This document shows positions 32,448-42,500 of a stretch of DNA of 42,500 bases, piece by piece. The stretch covers positions 299,481 to 341,980 of the forward strand of contig JAUJMO010000002.1 in assembly GCA_030446805.1 (NCBI GenBank). Direction: 5' to 3'. This stretch comes from Caulobacteraceae bacterium. GTDB lineage: Bacteria; Pseudomonadota; Alphaproteobacteria; Caulobacterales; Caulobacteraceae. The notes beneath the pieces are model-generated. The model searched no databases, was not told where the DNA came from, and worked only from the letters and a program-made list of their open reading frames with translations. Every line of letters begins with the position of its first letter. Position 1 is the stretch's first letter. Position numbers and translations under genes: made by a program.

Positions 32448-35400
32448 CCCAGCTTCCCATTTCGCGCTGGGCCATCCGCAACCCGATCCCGGTGGCCGTG
32501 CTCTTCCTGGCCCTGACCCTGGCCGGGCTGCTGTCCTACAAGAACCTGGCCATCAAACAGTGGCCGGACCTGACCTTCCCCATCGTGGTGGTCACGGTGG
32601 TCCAGCAGGGCGCCGCGCCCGAGGAGCTGAACAATCAGGTCGCCAAGATCGTGGAGGACGCCGCCAATTCGGTCGCCGGCGTGGACGCCATCCGGACCAC
32701 CATCGTGCAGGGCGTGGTCACCACCACCGTCGAGTTCGAGATCGGCGAAGACCCGATGGAGAAGACGGACGACGTCCAGACCGCCATCGACGCCGTCCGC
32801 TCCGACCTGCCCCAGACGGCCGAGGCGCCCATCGTCTCGCGCCTGAACGTCGACAACGAACCCATCCTGACCTACGCCGTCTCGGCGCCCGCCATGAGCA
32901 ACACGGACCTTTCCTGGTTCGTGGAGAACACCCTGGCCCGCAGGCTGCAGGGGCTGGGCGGGGTGGCCCAGGTCAGCCGGGTGGGCGGCGTGGATCGCGC
33001 GATCAACGTCATCGTGGACCCGGCCCGCATGGCCGCGTTGGACGTCACCGCGCCTCAGATCAACAATGCGCTCCGGGGCTTCGTGATCGACACCTCTGGG
33101 GGCCGCGCGGAGATCGGCGGCCGTGAACAGACCGTTCGCATCCTGGGCCAGACGGAGACGGTTCAAGCGCTTCGCGACGCCACGGTTCCGACCGGAGCCG
33201 GCCATGTCCGTTTGGCGGACGTGGCCGAGATCGGCGACGGCCCTGCCGACGAGCGCGGCTTTGCGCGGCTGGACGGCCGCCCCGTGGTGGCCTTTCAGGT
33301 CAACAAGACGCAGGACGCCAGCGACGTGGAGGTCGAGGACAAGGTGGTCGCGGAGATCGCCAAGCTGCAGGCCGAGCGTGGGGACCTCCGCATCACGCCG
33401 GTCGTCTCCATCGTGGAGGACACCCGCGCCAACTTCGAAGCCACCACCCACGTCCTGATCGAGGGCATGATCCTGGCCTCGCTGATCGTGTTCGTCTTTC
33501 TGCGCGACTGGCGGGCCACGGCCATCACGGTGATCGCCATGCCCGCGTCCCTAATCCCCACCTTTTTTGCGCTGGACCTGCTGGGCTTCAGCCTGAATGT
33601 GGTCACCCTTTTGTCGCTGACCCTGGTCATCGGCATCCTGATCGACGACGCCATTGTCGAGATCGAGAACATCCAGAAACGGGTGGAACGGGGCGAGACG
33701 CCCTTCGAGGCGGCCTTGGAAGGCGCCGATCAGATCGGCCTGGCTGTGGTCGCCACCACGGCGGCGATCGTGGTGGTGTTCACCCCTGTCAGCTTCATGC
33801 CCGGCATCCCTGGGCAGTATTTCAAAAGCTTCGGCCTGACCGTGGCGGTTTCGGTGCTCTTCTCCTTGCTGGTGGCCCGGCTGCTGACGCCTCTGTTGGC
33901 CGCCTACTTCCTCAAGCCGTCCAAGAGGCCGCCCCACGAACCCGAGCTGCCGGGCTACTACCGCCGCACGCTGAACTGGTCCCTGCAGCACCGCTGGGCG
34001 GCGCTGGGGCTCGGCCTGGCCTTTTTCGTGGGGTCGATGTTCGTCGCCTCCCGCGTGCCGGCCGGGTTCATCCCCACCGAGGACCCGGGATATTATTACA
34101 TCAACGTCCAGGGGCCTCCAGGCGTGGGCCGGGAGGACATGGAGCGTATCGCGCAGGAGGCTGATGCGGCCCTGCACACCCGGCCGGAGGTGGAGCACGT
34201 CTTCACCCAGATCGGCAGCGGCCCTGGGGGCGATCCCTTCGCCGGCGGGGGCGGCGGCGCCATGAACTCCGGCGCCATCACCGTGGCGCTGAAGGAGAAC
34301 TGCCCCAATGTGCTGGTCTTCTTCCCCGGCGGCTGGTTCGGTCAATGCCCTCGCGGGGAACACCGCTGGGTCAGCACGGAAGAGTCCAAGGACGCCGTTC
34401 GTCCGCTGCTGCGCGCCATCCCCGACGCGCGTCTGGCCATGCAGGGCGGCTTCGGCTCCGCCGACATCCAAGTCATCCTGGGCTCGGAGAATGGCGAGCT
34501 GCTGGAGCGCACCGCCTTACAGCTGCAACGCGAGATGCGCACGCTCGACAGGCTGATCACTGACGTGCGTCCCGCCACCCCGCCGCCGGGGCCGGAGCTG
34601 ATCCTGCGCCCCACGGAGCAAGCCGCGCGGTTGGGGGTCACTTCCGAGTCCCTGGCCGCCATCGCCCGGGTCGCCACCAGCGGCGAGATCGACGCTCTGG
34701 TGCCCAAGTTCTCGGAAGGGGAGCGCCAGTTGCCCATCCGCGTCCGGCTGCCCGACTATGCGCGCGCCGACCTGCAGACCATCGCCAACCTCCAGGTTCC
34801 CATCGCGAGCGGGGGCTCCACACCCATCTCCTCGGTGGCCACCATCGAGTTCGCGGCGGGCGCCGGGCGGATCACCCGCTTCGACCGCGAGCGCAACCTC
34901 ACTCTGCAGGCCGATCTCCGCCCGGGCGTGGTGCTGGGCACGGCCAATGACGCCATCAACCAGCTGCCGACCATGAAGCGGATCCGCAGCGGCGAACTGG
35001 CCGGCGTCCACCAGGCCTCCTACGGCAACACCGAAGCCCAAGCCGAGCTGTTCGGCGGCTTCATCGGGGCCATGGGGGCGGGGGTCTTCCTGATCCTCGG
35101 CGTCATGGTGCTGTTGTTCCGGTCCTTCTTCAAACCGGTCACTATCCTGCTGGCGCTCCCGCTGGCCGCGGGCGGGGCCTTCATCGCCCTGCTGCTGACC
35201 GGGCTGGACCTGACCATGCCGGTCCTGATCGGCTTGCTGATGCTGCTGGGCTTGGCGGCCAAGAACTCCATCCTCCTGGTGGAGTTCGCCATCGAGCACG
35301 AGCGTACCGGGGCCAGCCGCCGGGAGGCCATCCTGACCGCCTGCCGTGAGCGGGCGCGCCCTATTGTGATGACCACCCTGGCCATGATGGCGGGCATGTT

Positions 35401-35626
35401 GCCCACGGCTCTGGGGCTGGGCGAGGGCGCCAGCTTCCGCCAGCCCATGGCCGTGGCTGTGATTGGCGGCCTGATCAGCTCCACGGCCCTGTCGCTGGTG
35501 CTGATCCCGGTGGCTTATGAGCTGATCGACCGGTTCGAGAACTGGCTCACGCCCCGGCTGGGCCGGCTCACCACCCCCCGGACCTCCGGCGAGGCCGAGG
35601 GGAAAGTCCTCGCGCCCGGCGAGTAG
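32444..35626 (+). CDS. HAE-type RND multidrug efflux permease
   Basis: A 1060-residue proton-driven drug efflux permease. The first helix (PVAVLFLALTLAGLLSY) leads to QWPDLTFPIVVVTVVQQGAA, the HAE1 start signature. The fourth helix holds LTLVIGILIDDAIVEIENI with the paired Asp residues for proton relay, followed later by the FxPVSFMPGIPGQYFKSFGL loop and the second porter half, ending with LLMLLGLAAKNSILLVEFAI containing the conserved Lys. It lacks the HME metal motif seen in CzcA, so organic compounds are the likely substrates. A hairpin follows the stop. Confidence 0.93.
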   Translation: MTQLPISRWAIRNPIPVAVLFLALTLAGLLSYKNLAIKQWPDLTFPIVVVTVVQQGAAPEELNNQVAKIVEDAANSVAGVDAIRTTIVQGVVTTTVEFEIGEDPMEKTDDVQTAIDAVRSDLPQTAEAPIVSRLNVDNEPILTYAVSAPAMSNTDLSWFVENTLARRLQGLGGVAQVSRVGGVDRAINVIVDPARMAALDVTAPQINNALRGFVIDTSGGRAEIGGREQTVRILGQTETVQALRDATVPTGAGHVRLADVAEIGDGPADERGFARLDGRPVVAFQVNKTQDASDVEVEDKVVAEIAKLQAERGDLRITPVVSIVEDTRANFEATTHVLIEGMILASLIVFVFLRDWRATAITVIAMPASLIPTFFALDLLGFSLNVVTLLSLTLVIGILIDDAIVEIENIQKRVERGETPFEAALEGADQIGLAVVATTAAIVVVFTPVSFMPGIPGQYFKSFGLTVAVSVLFSLLVARLLTPLLAAYFLKPSKRPPHEPELPGYYRRTLNWSLQHRWAALGLGLAFFVGSMFVASRVPAGFIPTEDPGYYYINVQGPPGVGREDMERIAQEADAALHTRPEVEHVFTQIGSGPGGDPFAGGGGGAMNSGAITVALKENCPNVLVFFPGGWFGQCPRGEHRWVSTEESKDAVRPLLRAIPDARLAMQGGFGSADIQVILGSENGELLERTALQLQREMRTLDRLITDVRPATPPPGPELILRPTEQAARLGVTSESLAAIARVATSGEIDALVPKFSEGERQLPIRVRLPDYARADLQTIANLQVPIASGGSTPISSVATIEFAAGAGRITRFDRERNLTLQADLRPGVVLGTANDAINQLPTMKRIRSGELAGVHQASYGNTEAQAELFGGFIGAMGAGVFLILGVMVLLFRSFFKPVTILLALPLAAGGAFIALLLTGLDLTMPVLIGLLMLLGLAAKNSILLVEFAIEHERTGASRREAILTACRERARPIVMTTLAMMAGMLPTALGLGEGASFRQPMAVAVIGGLISSTALSLVLIPVAYELIDRFENWLTPRLGRLTTPRTSGEAEGKVLAPGE

Positions 35627-35633
35627 GCGTCCA

Positions 35634-35654
35634 GCCGCCCGGCGAGCGGGCGGC
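35634..35654. terminator. Hairpin between convergent operons
   Basis: GCCGCCCG (35634-35641) and CGGGCGGC (35647-35654) pair perfectly around GCGAG, eight bases after the RND stop and 39 bases from the end of the convergent DUF1206 gene. It could serve both strands. Confidence 0.5.
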
Positions 35655-35692
35655 CCGAAGGCCTGCGCGCTTACCCGCCGCGCCAGCGCCGT

Positions 35693-36505
35693 TCAGCCGC
35701 CGACCTCTTCCGGCGCCTCGATCCGGCGAAAGCGGGCCTCCACCAAGCCGAACAGGCCGAAGGCCGCCAGCGCCACCCCCGTGGCCAGCAACAGGGCGGA
35801 GCCGAAGGGCAGACGCTCCATTTCCTGCAGCGTCCTGGCCACCGTGCCCTCCTGAGCGCTGACCAGGTCCAGGCCGATCTCGGCGAGGATCAGCGCCAGG
35901 CCTCCGAAAACCAGCCCGCGTGCAGCGTAGCCCGCTCGCCCGACGGGCACGGCCCAGGTCCGCACCGCTTCCGTGCACGCCAGCTCATGCCCGAACCGGC
36001 GCGAGGCCGCCTTGAAGAGGTTGCCCGCGGCAGCCCCCGCGGTCACGGCCGCAGCGACAAGCAGCAGCGTCTCGCCCAGGGGCAGTTCCAGAAGGGCCGC
36101 CGCAGGGACCCGCCCGCCGCCTTCGCGGAGGTCGCCCACGCCGTCGATGGCCTGCACCGCCGACCAGGCGAGGCCGGCGTAGAGAAGCGCGCTGAAGCCC
36201 TGGCCCGTACGGAAGAGCAGGTCCTTGGGCTTGGACCCCCGCCGGTCGGCGTCCAGCACGGCCTGCAACAGCCGCCAGACCACGAATCCCGCCAGCCCCG
36301 CCGCGAGCGCTCCCAGCCACAGCGTGCCCAGCGGCCACTCCACAAAGGCCCTGAGCGCGCCTTCGGCGCCCACGGTGCGCGACCTGAGCTCCAAGGCCGC
36401 CATGGCTGTGAAGGCGCCCAGGAGGATGTAGACCACGCCGCGCGCGCCATAGCCGACGCGGGCGACGAGTTCGATCGGGTGGATTTCGTCGGCTGGCCGC
36501 TTCAT
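35693..36505 (-). CDS. DUF1206 membrane protein
   Basis: About 270 residues from ATG 36505. Three related two-helix units each begin with the DUF1206 motif: ARVGYGARGVVYILLGAFTA, RTGQGFSALLYAGLAWSA and VGRAGYAARGLVFGGLALIL. This gives six membrane helices. The function of the family is unknown. It lies 28 bases after a DUF2243 gene and is the last gene of an SDR-DUF2243-DUF1206 operon; a general-stress-type promoter candidate precedes the operon. Confidence 0.85.
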   Translation of the reverse strand: MKRPADEIHPIELVARVGYGARGVVYILLGAFTAMAALELRSRTVGAEGALRAFVEWPLGTLWLGALAAGLAGFVVWRLLQAVLDADRRGSKPKDLLFRTGQGFSALLYAGLAWSAVQAIDGVGDLREGGGRVPAAALLELPLGETLLLVAAAVTAGAAAGNLFKAASRRFGHELACTEAVRTWAVPVGRAGYAARGLVFGGLALILAEIGLDLVSAQEGTVARTLQEMERLPFGSALLLATGVALAAFGLFGLVEARFRRIEAPEEVGG

Positions 36506-36532
36506 GCGCCTTTGTAGCACGCTGGAGACGGG

Positions 36533-37327
36533 CTAGGCTCGGGTCCAGCTCAGACAGGCGGCGGGCGAGCCTGGGCCGCCCACGGCCAGGGCGCCATGCC
36601 TGTACAAGCGCCAGCCGCTCGAGCCCTCGGGAAGTTCGACCACCACCAGCCGTCCGCCGGCGTGAGTGCTGACCAGCCGACCGTTCGCGGCCGCCACGGC
36701 GGCCAGCACCTCGGCCCCGCTCAGGTCGGCGCGGAACAGCACGGGGCGGGCCGCGGCGTCGGGCGGCGTGCGCAAAGACAGAGCCGCCGCCGCCGCAACC
36801 AGCAGGGCCAGGGCGGCAGGTCCGACCCGGCCCGCGGGCCCGCCTGGCCGCCTGCGTGACACGAGCCAAGCGGCCCCGAGCGGGAGCAGGGAGAAGAGGG
36901 CCAGCCAGAGCAGGTCCCAACGAAGGCGGTCGCCCACGGGCACGTCGACCCGGACACGGTGAATGTGCAGCGCCCAGTGGAAGCCGACCACGTCCAGCCC
37001 GTTCCAGGCCGCAAAGCCCAGCAGGGCGGCGACGACCAGCCGCCCTCCCGACCCGTCGGATGCAAAGTCCTGCCGGGCGCGCCACAGCAGGTGAAGCCCG
37101 AGCAGGGCGATCACCCACATCAGGACGTGGAAGGCGCCGTCCGCCAGGATCTGCACCTCGATCCTGCGGAAGTTCTCGCCGGGTGCCAGGCTCAACAGGT
37201 GGTGCCACTGCAGCACCTGATGCAGCAGGATGCCGTCGAAAAAGCCTGCCAGCGCAAAGCCCAGGACGAAGCCGGCCTGGAGCAAGGAGACTCCCGAGCG
37301 GCCCCGCCCCGCGCCTGCCGGGCTCAC
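36533..37327 (-). CDS. DUF2243 membrane protein with C-terminal extension
   Basis: A 264-residue protein. Residues about 15-160 are a four-helix DUF2243 domain, recognised by ALAGFFDGILLHQVLQWHHL and by VVGFHWALHIHRVRVDVPVG; its paired His residues could bind a metal or haem, which is inference. Beyond residue 185 a further helix and a soluble beta-rich part (LVSTHAGGRLVVVELPEGSS) extend past the usual end of the family. The GTG start overlaps the stop of the SDR gene by four bases. Confidence 0.8.
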   Translation of the reverse strand: MSPAGAGRGRSGVSLLQAGFVLGFALAGFFDGILLHQVLQWHHLLSLAPGENFRRIEVQILADGAFHVLMWVIALLGLHLLWRARQDFASDGSGGRLVVAALLGFAAWNGLDVVGFHWALHIHRVRVDVPVGDRLRWDLLWLALFSLLPLGAAWLVSRRRPGGPAGRVGPAALALLVAAAAALSLRTPPDAAARPVLFRADLSGAEVLAAVAAANGRLVSTHAGGRLVVVELPEGSSGWRLYRHGALAVGGPGSPAACLSWTRA

Positions 37328-38166
37328 AGCAGTGGCGTCCCGCCCGTCACCGGATAGACGCCCGCGTTCATGTAACTGCCCTCGTCGGAGGCCAGCAGGA
37401 CATAGATGCCGGCCAGTTCGCGAGGCTGGCCCGGCCGCTTCAGGGGCGTGTCCTCGCCAAAGGTCTTCACCTTTTCATCCGGCATGGTGGAGGGGATGAG
37501 CGGGGTCCAGATCGGCCCGGGCGCCACGGCGTTCACCCGGATGCCCCGCTCGCCCAGCATCTGCGCCAGCCCGGCCGTGAAGTTGGAGATCGCGCCCTTG
37601 GTCGAGGCGTAGGCCAGCAGCATCGGGTTGGGCTTGTCGGACTGGATCGAGGTCGTGTTGATGATGGACGAACCCGGCTGCATGTGCGCCGCGGCGGCCT
37701 TGCTGAGGTGGAACATGGCGGTGATGTTCACCTTGAAGTGATAGTCCCACTCCTCGTCCGGGATGTCCTCCAGGGTCTTGTAGGTGCGCTGGAAGGCGGC
37801 GTTGTTGACCAGGATGTCCAGTCGGCCGAATTCGCTCATGGCCTGCCCGATGATGGAACGGCAGTGTTCGGCGCTGGCGATGTCGCCCCGAACCAGCACG
37901 CAGCGGCGCCCGGCCTCCTCCACCAGCCGCGCCGTTTCGCGGGCGTCCTCGTCCTCCTGCTCGTTCAAATAGGCGACCAGCACGTCGGCGCCCTCGCGGG
38001 CGTAGGCGATGGCCACCGCCCGGCCGATGCCGCTGTCGCCGCCGGTGATCACCGCGGCCTTGCCGGTGAGCTTGTTGCAGCCCTTGTAGCTGGATTCGCC
38101 GTGATCGGCCCGCTGCGCGAGTTCGGCCTCGGTGCCGGGCGGTTCTTGGTGAGGGGACTCGGGCAT
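37324..38166 (-). CDS. SDR-family general-stress oxidoreductase (YdaD/YhxC type)
   Basis: About 280 residues from the ATG at 38166; an in-frame extension to 38874 runs across the divergent peptidase promoter and is rejected. The long N-terminal arm (HQEPPGTEAELAQRADHGES then YKGCNKLTGK) is typical of the glucose-dehydrogenase-like stress SDRs. TGGDSGIGRAVAIAYAREGA binds NAD(P), NNAAFQ is the NNAG variant, TTSIQS and YASTKGA are the catalytic Ser and YxxxK, and it ends with the MNAGVYPVTGG motif. Homologues in Bacillus and alphaproteobacteria are stress-induced. First gene of a three-gene operon. Confidence 0.9.
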   Translation of the reverse strand: MPESPHQEPPGTEAELAQRADHGESSYKGCNKLTGKAAVITGGDSGIGRAVAIAYAREGADVLVAYLNEQEDEDARETARLVEEAGRRCVLVRGDIASAEHCRSIIGQAMSEFGRLDILVNNAAFQRTYKTLEDIPDEEWDYHFKVNITAMFHLSKAAAAHMQPGSSIINTTSIQSDKPNPMLLAYASTKGAISNFTAGLAQMLGERGIRVNAVAPGPIWTPLIPSTMPDEKVKTFGEDTPLKRPGQPRELAGIYVLLASDEGSYMNAGVYPVTGGTPLL

Positions 38167-38191
38167 GGCGGCGCTCCTGTTCGCCGTTTGA

Positions 38192-38216
38192 AGCGTCGCC
38201 CGGACCTGCCGGTTCC
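38192..38216 (-). promoter_or_regulatory. Weak candidate EcfG-type promoter of the SDR operon
   Basis: On the minus strand GGAAC (38212-38216), 16 bases, then CGCT (38192-38195), one base off the CGTT of the consensus. It ends 25 bases before the SDR ATG. The downstream gene type fits general-stress control, but a single site with a -10 mismatch could be chance. Confidence 0.35.
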
Positions 38217-38298
38217 TGTGTCGCGCGCGCGACGTTGCTACGAGCGGCGAAACCGATAAGCTCCGAAGCGATAGGCTCCGGGACAGGGGAGGGCGGTC

Positions 38299-40266
<1,968 letters not shown>

Positions 40267-40268
40267 TC

Positions 40269-41363
40269 GTGGCGCCGCACCCCCGCGAGGCTTCGGCGAC
40301 CAAGGCGCTTGACCGCGCCTTCGTGCGGCGAACCTTGTTCGTCTTCGCTGTGGCGGGCCTGACCTTCCTAGCTTGGCGGCTGGTCAACGTCTTCCTGCTG
40401 GCGTTCGGCGCAGTGATCGTGGCCGTGCTGCTGCGGGCTTTGGCGGACCCGATCCAGAAGCGCACCCCTTTAGGTGGCGGTCTGTCGCTCTTGGCTGGCG
40501 GCCTGCTGGTGGTCGCGGTTCTGGCCGGCGCGGGTTGGCTGTTCGGCTCCACCATCTCCGGCCAGGTGGCCCAGCTGTCCCAAAGCCTGCCCGCTTCCAT
40601 CGGCGAAGTTCAGGCGCGGATCGCGGCCTTGCCGTTCGGCCAGGAGATCCTTTCGCAGCTGCAGAGCGGCGGAGGCGGCATGGCCTCCCGTCTCGGCGGG
40701 CTGTTTACTCGGATCGGCAGCTTCGCCTTCACACTCGTTGGCGCCGGCACCGACCTGCTGCTGGTGATCTTCGGCGGGCTTTATCTGGCGATCGACCCGC
40801 AGAAGAACCGCGACGGTCTGCTGGCGCTCTTCCCCCAGGGGCCGCGCGAGCGCGTGCGCGACGCCCTGAACGCGACGGGACGAGCGCTGAAGTTGTGGCT
40901 GCTGGGCACCTTTGTGTCCATGATCATCGTGGGCGTGCTCACCTACATCGGCGCGCTGATCCTGGGGCTGTCTTCGCCGGCGGCCTTGGGCCTGTTCGCA
41001 GGCCTGGCCGCCTTTGTGCCGATCGTGGGACCCATCGTCTCGGTGATCCCGGGCGTGTTGGTGGCCATGCTCCAAGGCCCGCAGATGGTTCTATGGACCC
41101 TGCTGATGTACTTTCTCGTCCAGCAGATCGAGAGCAACGTCACCTACCCCTTCATCCAGGGACGCACCGTCGATCTGCCGCCGGTGCTGACGCTGTTCGC
41201 CGTTCTCGGCATCGGCGGCCTCCTGGGTCTGCTCGGCGTGGTTTTCGCCACGCCCTTGGCCGTGACGGGCTTCGTGATGGTCAAGATGCTCTATCTCCGC
41301 AACACGCTCGGCGAGCAGACCAGCGCGCCCGGCGAAAAGTCCGAGGGCGGCGCTCGGGGCTGA
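40269..41363 (+). CDS. AI-2E (TqsA/PerM) family transporter
   Basis: A 364-residue inner-membrane protein with about seven or eight helices. Family features are the paired N-terminal helices (LFVFAVAGLTFLAWRLVNVF), a soluble amphipathic segment around ISGQVAQLSQSLPAS, and the conserved C-terminal half GLFAGLAAFVPIVGPIVSVI, QQIESNVTYPFIQGRTVDLP and GVVFATPLAV. Characterised members export AI-2 or act in Na+/H+ exchange; the substrate here is unknown. The GTG start lies just after the peptidase stop. Confidence 0.88.
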   Translation: MAPHPREASATKALDRAFVRRTLFVFAVAGLTFLAWRLVNVFLLAFGAVIVAVLLRALADPIQKRTPLGGGLSLLAGGLLVVAVLAGAGWLFGSTISGQVAQLSQSLPASIGEVQARIAALPFGQEILSQLQSGGGGMASRLGGLFTRIGSFAFTLVGAGTDLLLVIFGGLYLAIDPQKNRDGLLALFPQGPRERVRDALNATGRALKLWLLGTFVSMIIVGVLTYIGALILGLSSPAALGLFAGLAAFVPIVGPIVSVIPGVLVAMLQGPQMVLWTLLMYFLVQQIESNVTYPFIQGRTVDLPPVLTLFAVLGIGGLLGLLGVVFATPLAVTGFVMVKMLYLRNTLGEQTSAPGEKSEGGARG

Positions 41364-41431
41364 TCCGTTGATTGCTTATCGGACTGGGAACCCGACTTGC
41401 TGGCGGGACTTACCTCGCCAGGAGGTCCGCC

Positions 41432-41626
41432 ATGGCTGAACGCGGCATTTCGAACGGCGCCAACAGCCGACCGCTGAACGACACGGTCGCCCAGACCGGC
41501 CCCGGGATTCCCGACGACGCCCTCCTGCCCGGAGAGGAGATCGACCCCCCGGTGGACGAAGCCACGGTGGAGCGAGTCCGTGATCAACTCGATCAGATCG
41601 GCGAGAAGCGGTCGAAGCCGGAATGA
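41432..41626 (+). CDS. Small acidic hypothetical protein
   Basis: A 64-residue protein from the ATG at 41432 with AGGAGG eight bases upstream, which decides the start over an earlier TTG. The sequence is polar and acidic (PDDALLPGEEIDPPVDEA then TVERVRDQLDQIGEKR), with a disordered first half and a short C-terminal helix. I recognise no domain. A strong hairpin follows. Confidence 0.65.
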   Translation: MAERGISNGANSRPLNDTVAQTGPGIPDDALLPGEEIDPPVDEATVERVRDQLDQIGEKRSKPE

Positions 41627-41632
41627 GTTGCG

Positions 41633-41658
41633 CCGTTCCGCCGCTCTGGACGGAACGG
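41633..41658 (+). terminator. Hairpin after the small acidic gene
   Basis: CCGTTCCG (41633-41640) and CGGAACGG (41651-41658) form an eight-base perfect stem with a ten-base loop, six bases after the stop. Confidence 0.55.
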
Positions 41659-41680
41659 ATGCGGAACCCTAGCTAGGGGC

Positions 41681-42500
41681 GTGGCTCAGCTGGACCTCAA
41701 GCGCAAGCTCGCCATCCTATCGGATGCGGCCAAGTACGACGCGAGCTGCGCCAGTTCCGGAACCAGTAAGCGCGACAGCACGAACGGCCGGGGCGTGGGC
41801 TCCACGGAGGGCATGGGCATCTGCCACGCCTATGCGCCCGACGGCCGGTGTATCAGCCTGCTCAAGATTCTGCTGACAAACTTCTGCGTCTACGACTGCG
41901 CCTATTGCATCAACCGCGTCAGCTCCAACACGCCGCGCGCACGCTTCTCGCCGAAAGAAGTCGTCGACCTCACCCTGGGGTTCTACAAGCGCAACTATAT
42001 CGAGGGCCTGTTCCTTTCGTCCGGCATCATTCGGGACGAGGACTACACCATGGCCGCCATGAACGAGGTCGCGCGCACCTTGCGCGAGGTGCACGACTTC
42101 CGCGGCTACATCCATCTCAAGGTGATCCCGGACGCTTCGCCCGAGTTGATCGAGGAAGCGGGTCGCTGGGCCGACCGCCTGAGCATCAACATCGAACTGC
42201 CCAAGGACGAGTCCATCGCCGACTTCGCGCCGGAAAAGAACCCGGTGGTCATCAAGCGGGCCATGGGCGCTGTCCGCTCCCGGATCGACGAGCAGAAGGA
42301 GGCGCGCACCGTACACAAGGAAAAGGGCCGCGTTAAGCCGCCCCGCACCGCGCCAGCGGGGCAAAGCACCCAGATGATCATCGGCGCCGACGACGCGTCC
42401 GACGCCGACATCCTGACCCGCAGCTCGACGCTTTACGGCTCCTATGACCTTCGTCGGGTTTACTATTCCGCCTTCAGCCCCATCCCCGACAGCACGTCGA
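41681..42500 (+). CDS. Putative DNA modification/repair radical SAM protein (3' end missing)
   Basis: The frame opens at a GTG at 41681 (AGGGGC upstream) and stays open to the window end, giving the first ~273 residues of a usual ~420. KLAILSDAAKYDASCASSGT and GMGICHAYAPDGRCISLLKI lead to LTNFCVYDCAYCINR, the CxxxCxxC cluster that holds the 4Fe-4S for S-adenosylmethionine. SRRSSNTPRARF-like and GLFLSSGIIRDEDYTM segments follow. This matches the TIGR03916 family, often paired with a uracil-DNA-glycosylase-type gene downstream, which would lie outside the window. The exact reaction is not established. Confidence 0.87.
   Translation, partial: MAQLDLKRKLAILSDAAKYDASCASSGTSKRDSTNGRGVGSTEGMGICHAYAPDGRCISLLKILLTNFCVYDCAYCINRVSSNTPRARFSPKEVVDLTLGFYKRNYIEGLFLSSGIIRDEDYTMAAMNEVARTLREVHDFRGYIHLKVIPDASPELIEEAGRWADRLSINIELPKDESIADFAPEKNPVVIKRAMGAVRSRIDEQKEARTVHKEKGRVKPPRTAPAGQSTQMIIGADDASDADILTRSSTLYGSYDLRRVYYSAFSPIPDSTS

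Noticed and set aside
29587-34471. Long minus-strand open frames opposite the RND operon
   Set aside because: Shadow frames of the three intact efflux genes, with low-complexity Gly/Arg/His translations.

Overview
The window is very GC-rich, with strong G/C bias at third codon positions and dense coding, and looks like an alphaproteobacterial chromosome. EcfG-type stress promoters, a RES/Xre module, DUF4142, retropepsin-like and AI-2E families and the general style suggest Caulobacterales or a neighbour; this placement is inference, since no rRNA or other marker is present. No tRNA, rRNA or CRISPR array was found.

The window falls into two parts that meet at dusA (25670). The left part (1-25.6 kb) reads as accessory DNA: many small genes, gene remnants, at least three insertion-sequence scars and a decapitated tyrosine integrase that lies directly upstream of, and divergent from, dusA, a known insertion target of integrative elements. 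In order it holds: a tyrosine-phosphatase-like gene cut by the window edge; bluB and a histidine phosphatase (cobalamin lower-ligand theme); a dienelactone hydrolase; a frameshifted small gene; a phasin-like gene; a DUF4142 lipoprotein following a broken spondin-domain gene and a divergent broken AraC gene; a KGG stress gene; two secreted Asn/Gly/Gln repeat proteins; an RNA-polymerase-alpha-CTD-like small protein; alpha/beta hydrolases; an SDR/hydrolase/DUF417 operon with a divergent intact AraC regulator; a RES/Xre toxin-antitoxin operon with a third gene; a GAF-kinase remnant abutting a methyltransferase remnant; and a complete czcCBA metal-efflux operon with a small Cys/His-rich leader gene and a terminal Fur-family regulator.

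The right part (25.6-42.5 kb) looks like stable chromosome: dusA, an outer-membrane barrel, a TSUP transporter, a retropepsin-like protease, an HAE-type RND tripartite pump in one operon, an SDR-DUF2243-DUF1206 operon, a secreted S9 peptidase followed by an AI-2E family permease, a small acidic protein and the start of a DNA-repair-type radical SAM gene. Only one gene there (28.9-29.5 kb) is decayed.

Two themes tie the window together. First, stress and envelope protection: two efflux pumps, hydrolases, redox enzymes and two or three candidate general-stress promoters (GGAAC-N16-GGTT). Second, decay: most broken genes carry one- or two-base shifts, several in homopolymer runs, concentrated in the left part while the long czc and RND genes are intact. 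This fits ongoing erosion of an old island better than uniform sequencing error, although raw reads would be needed to settle it.
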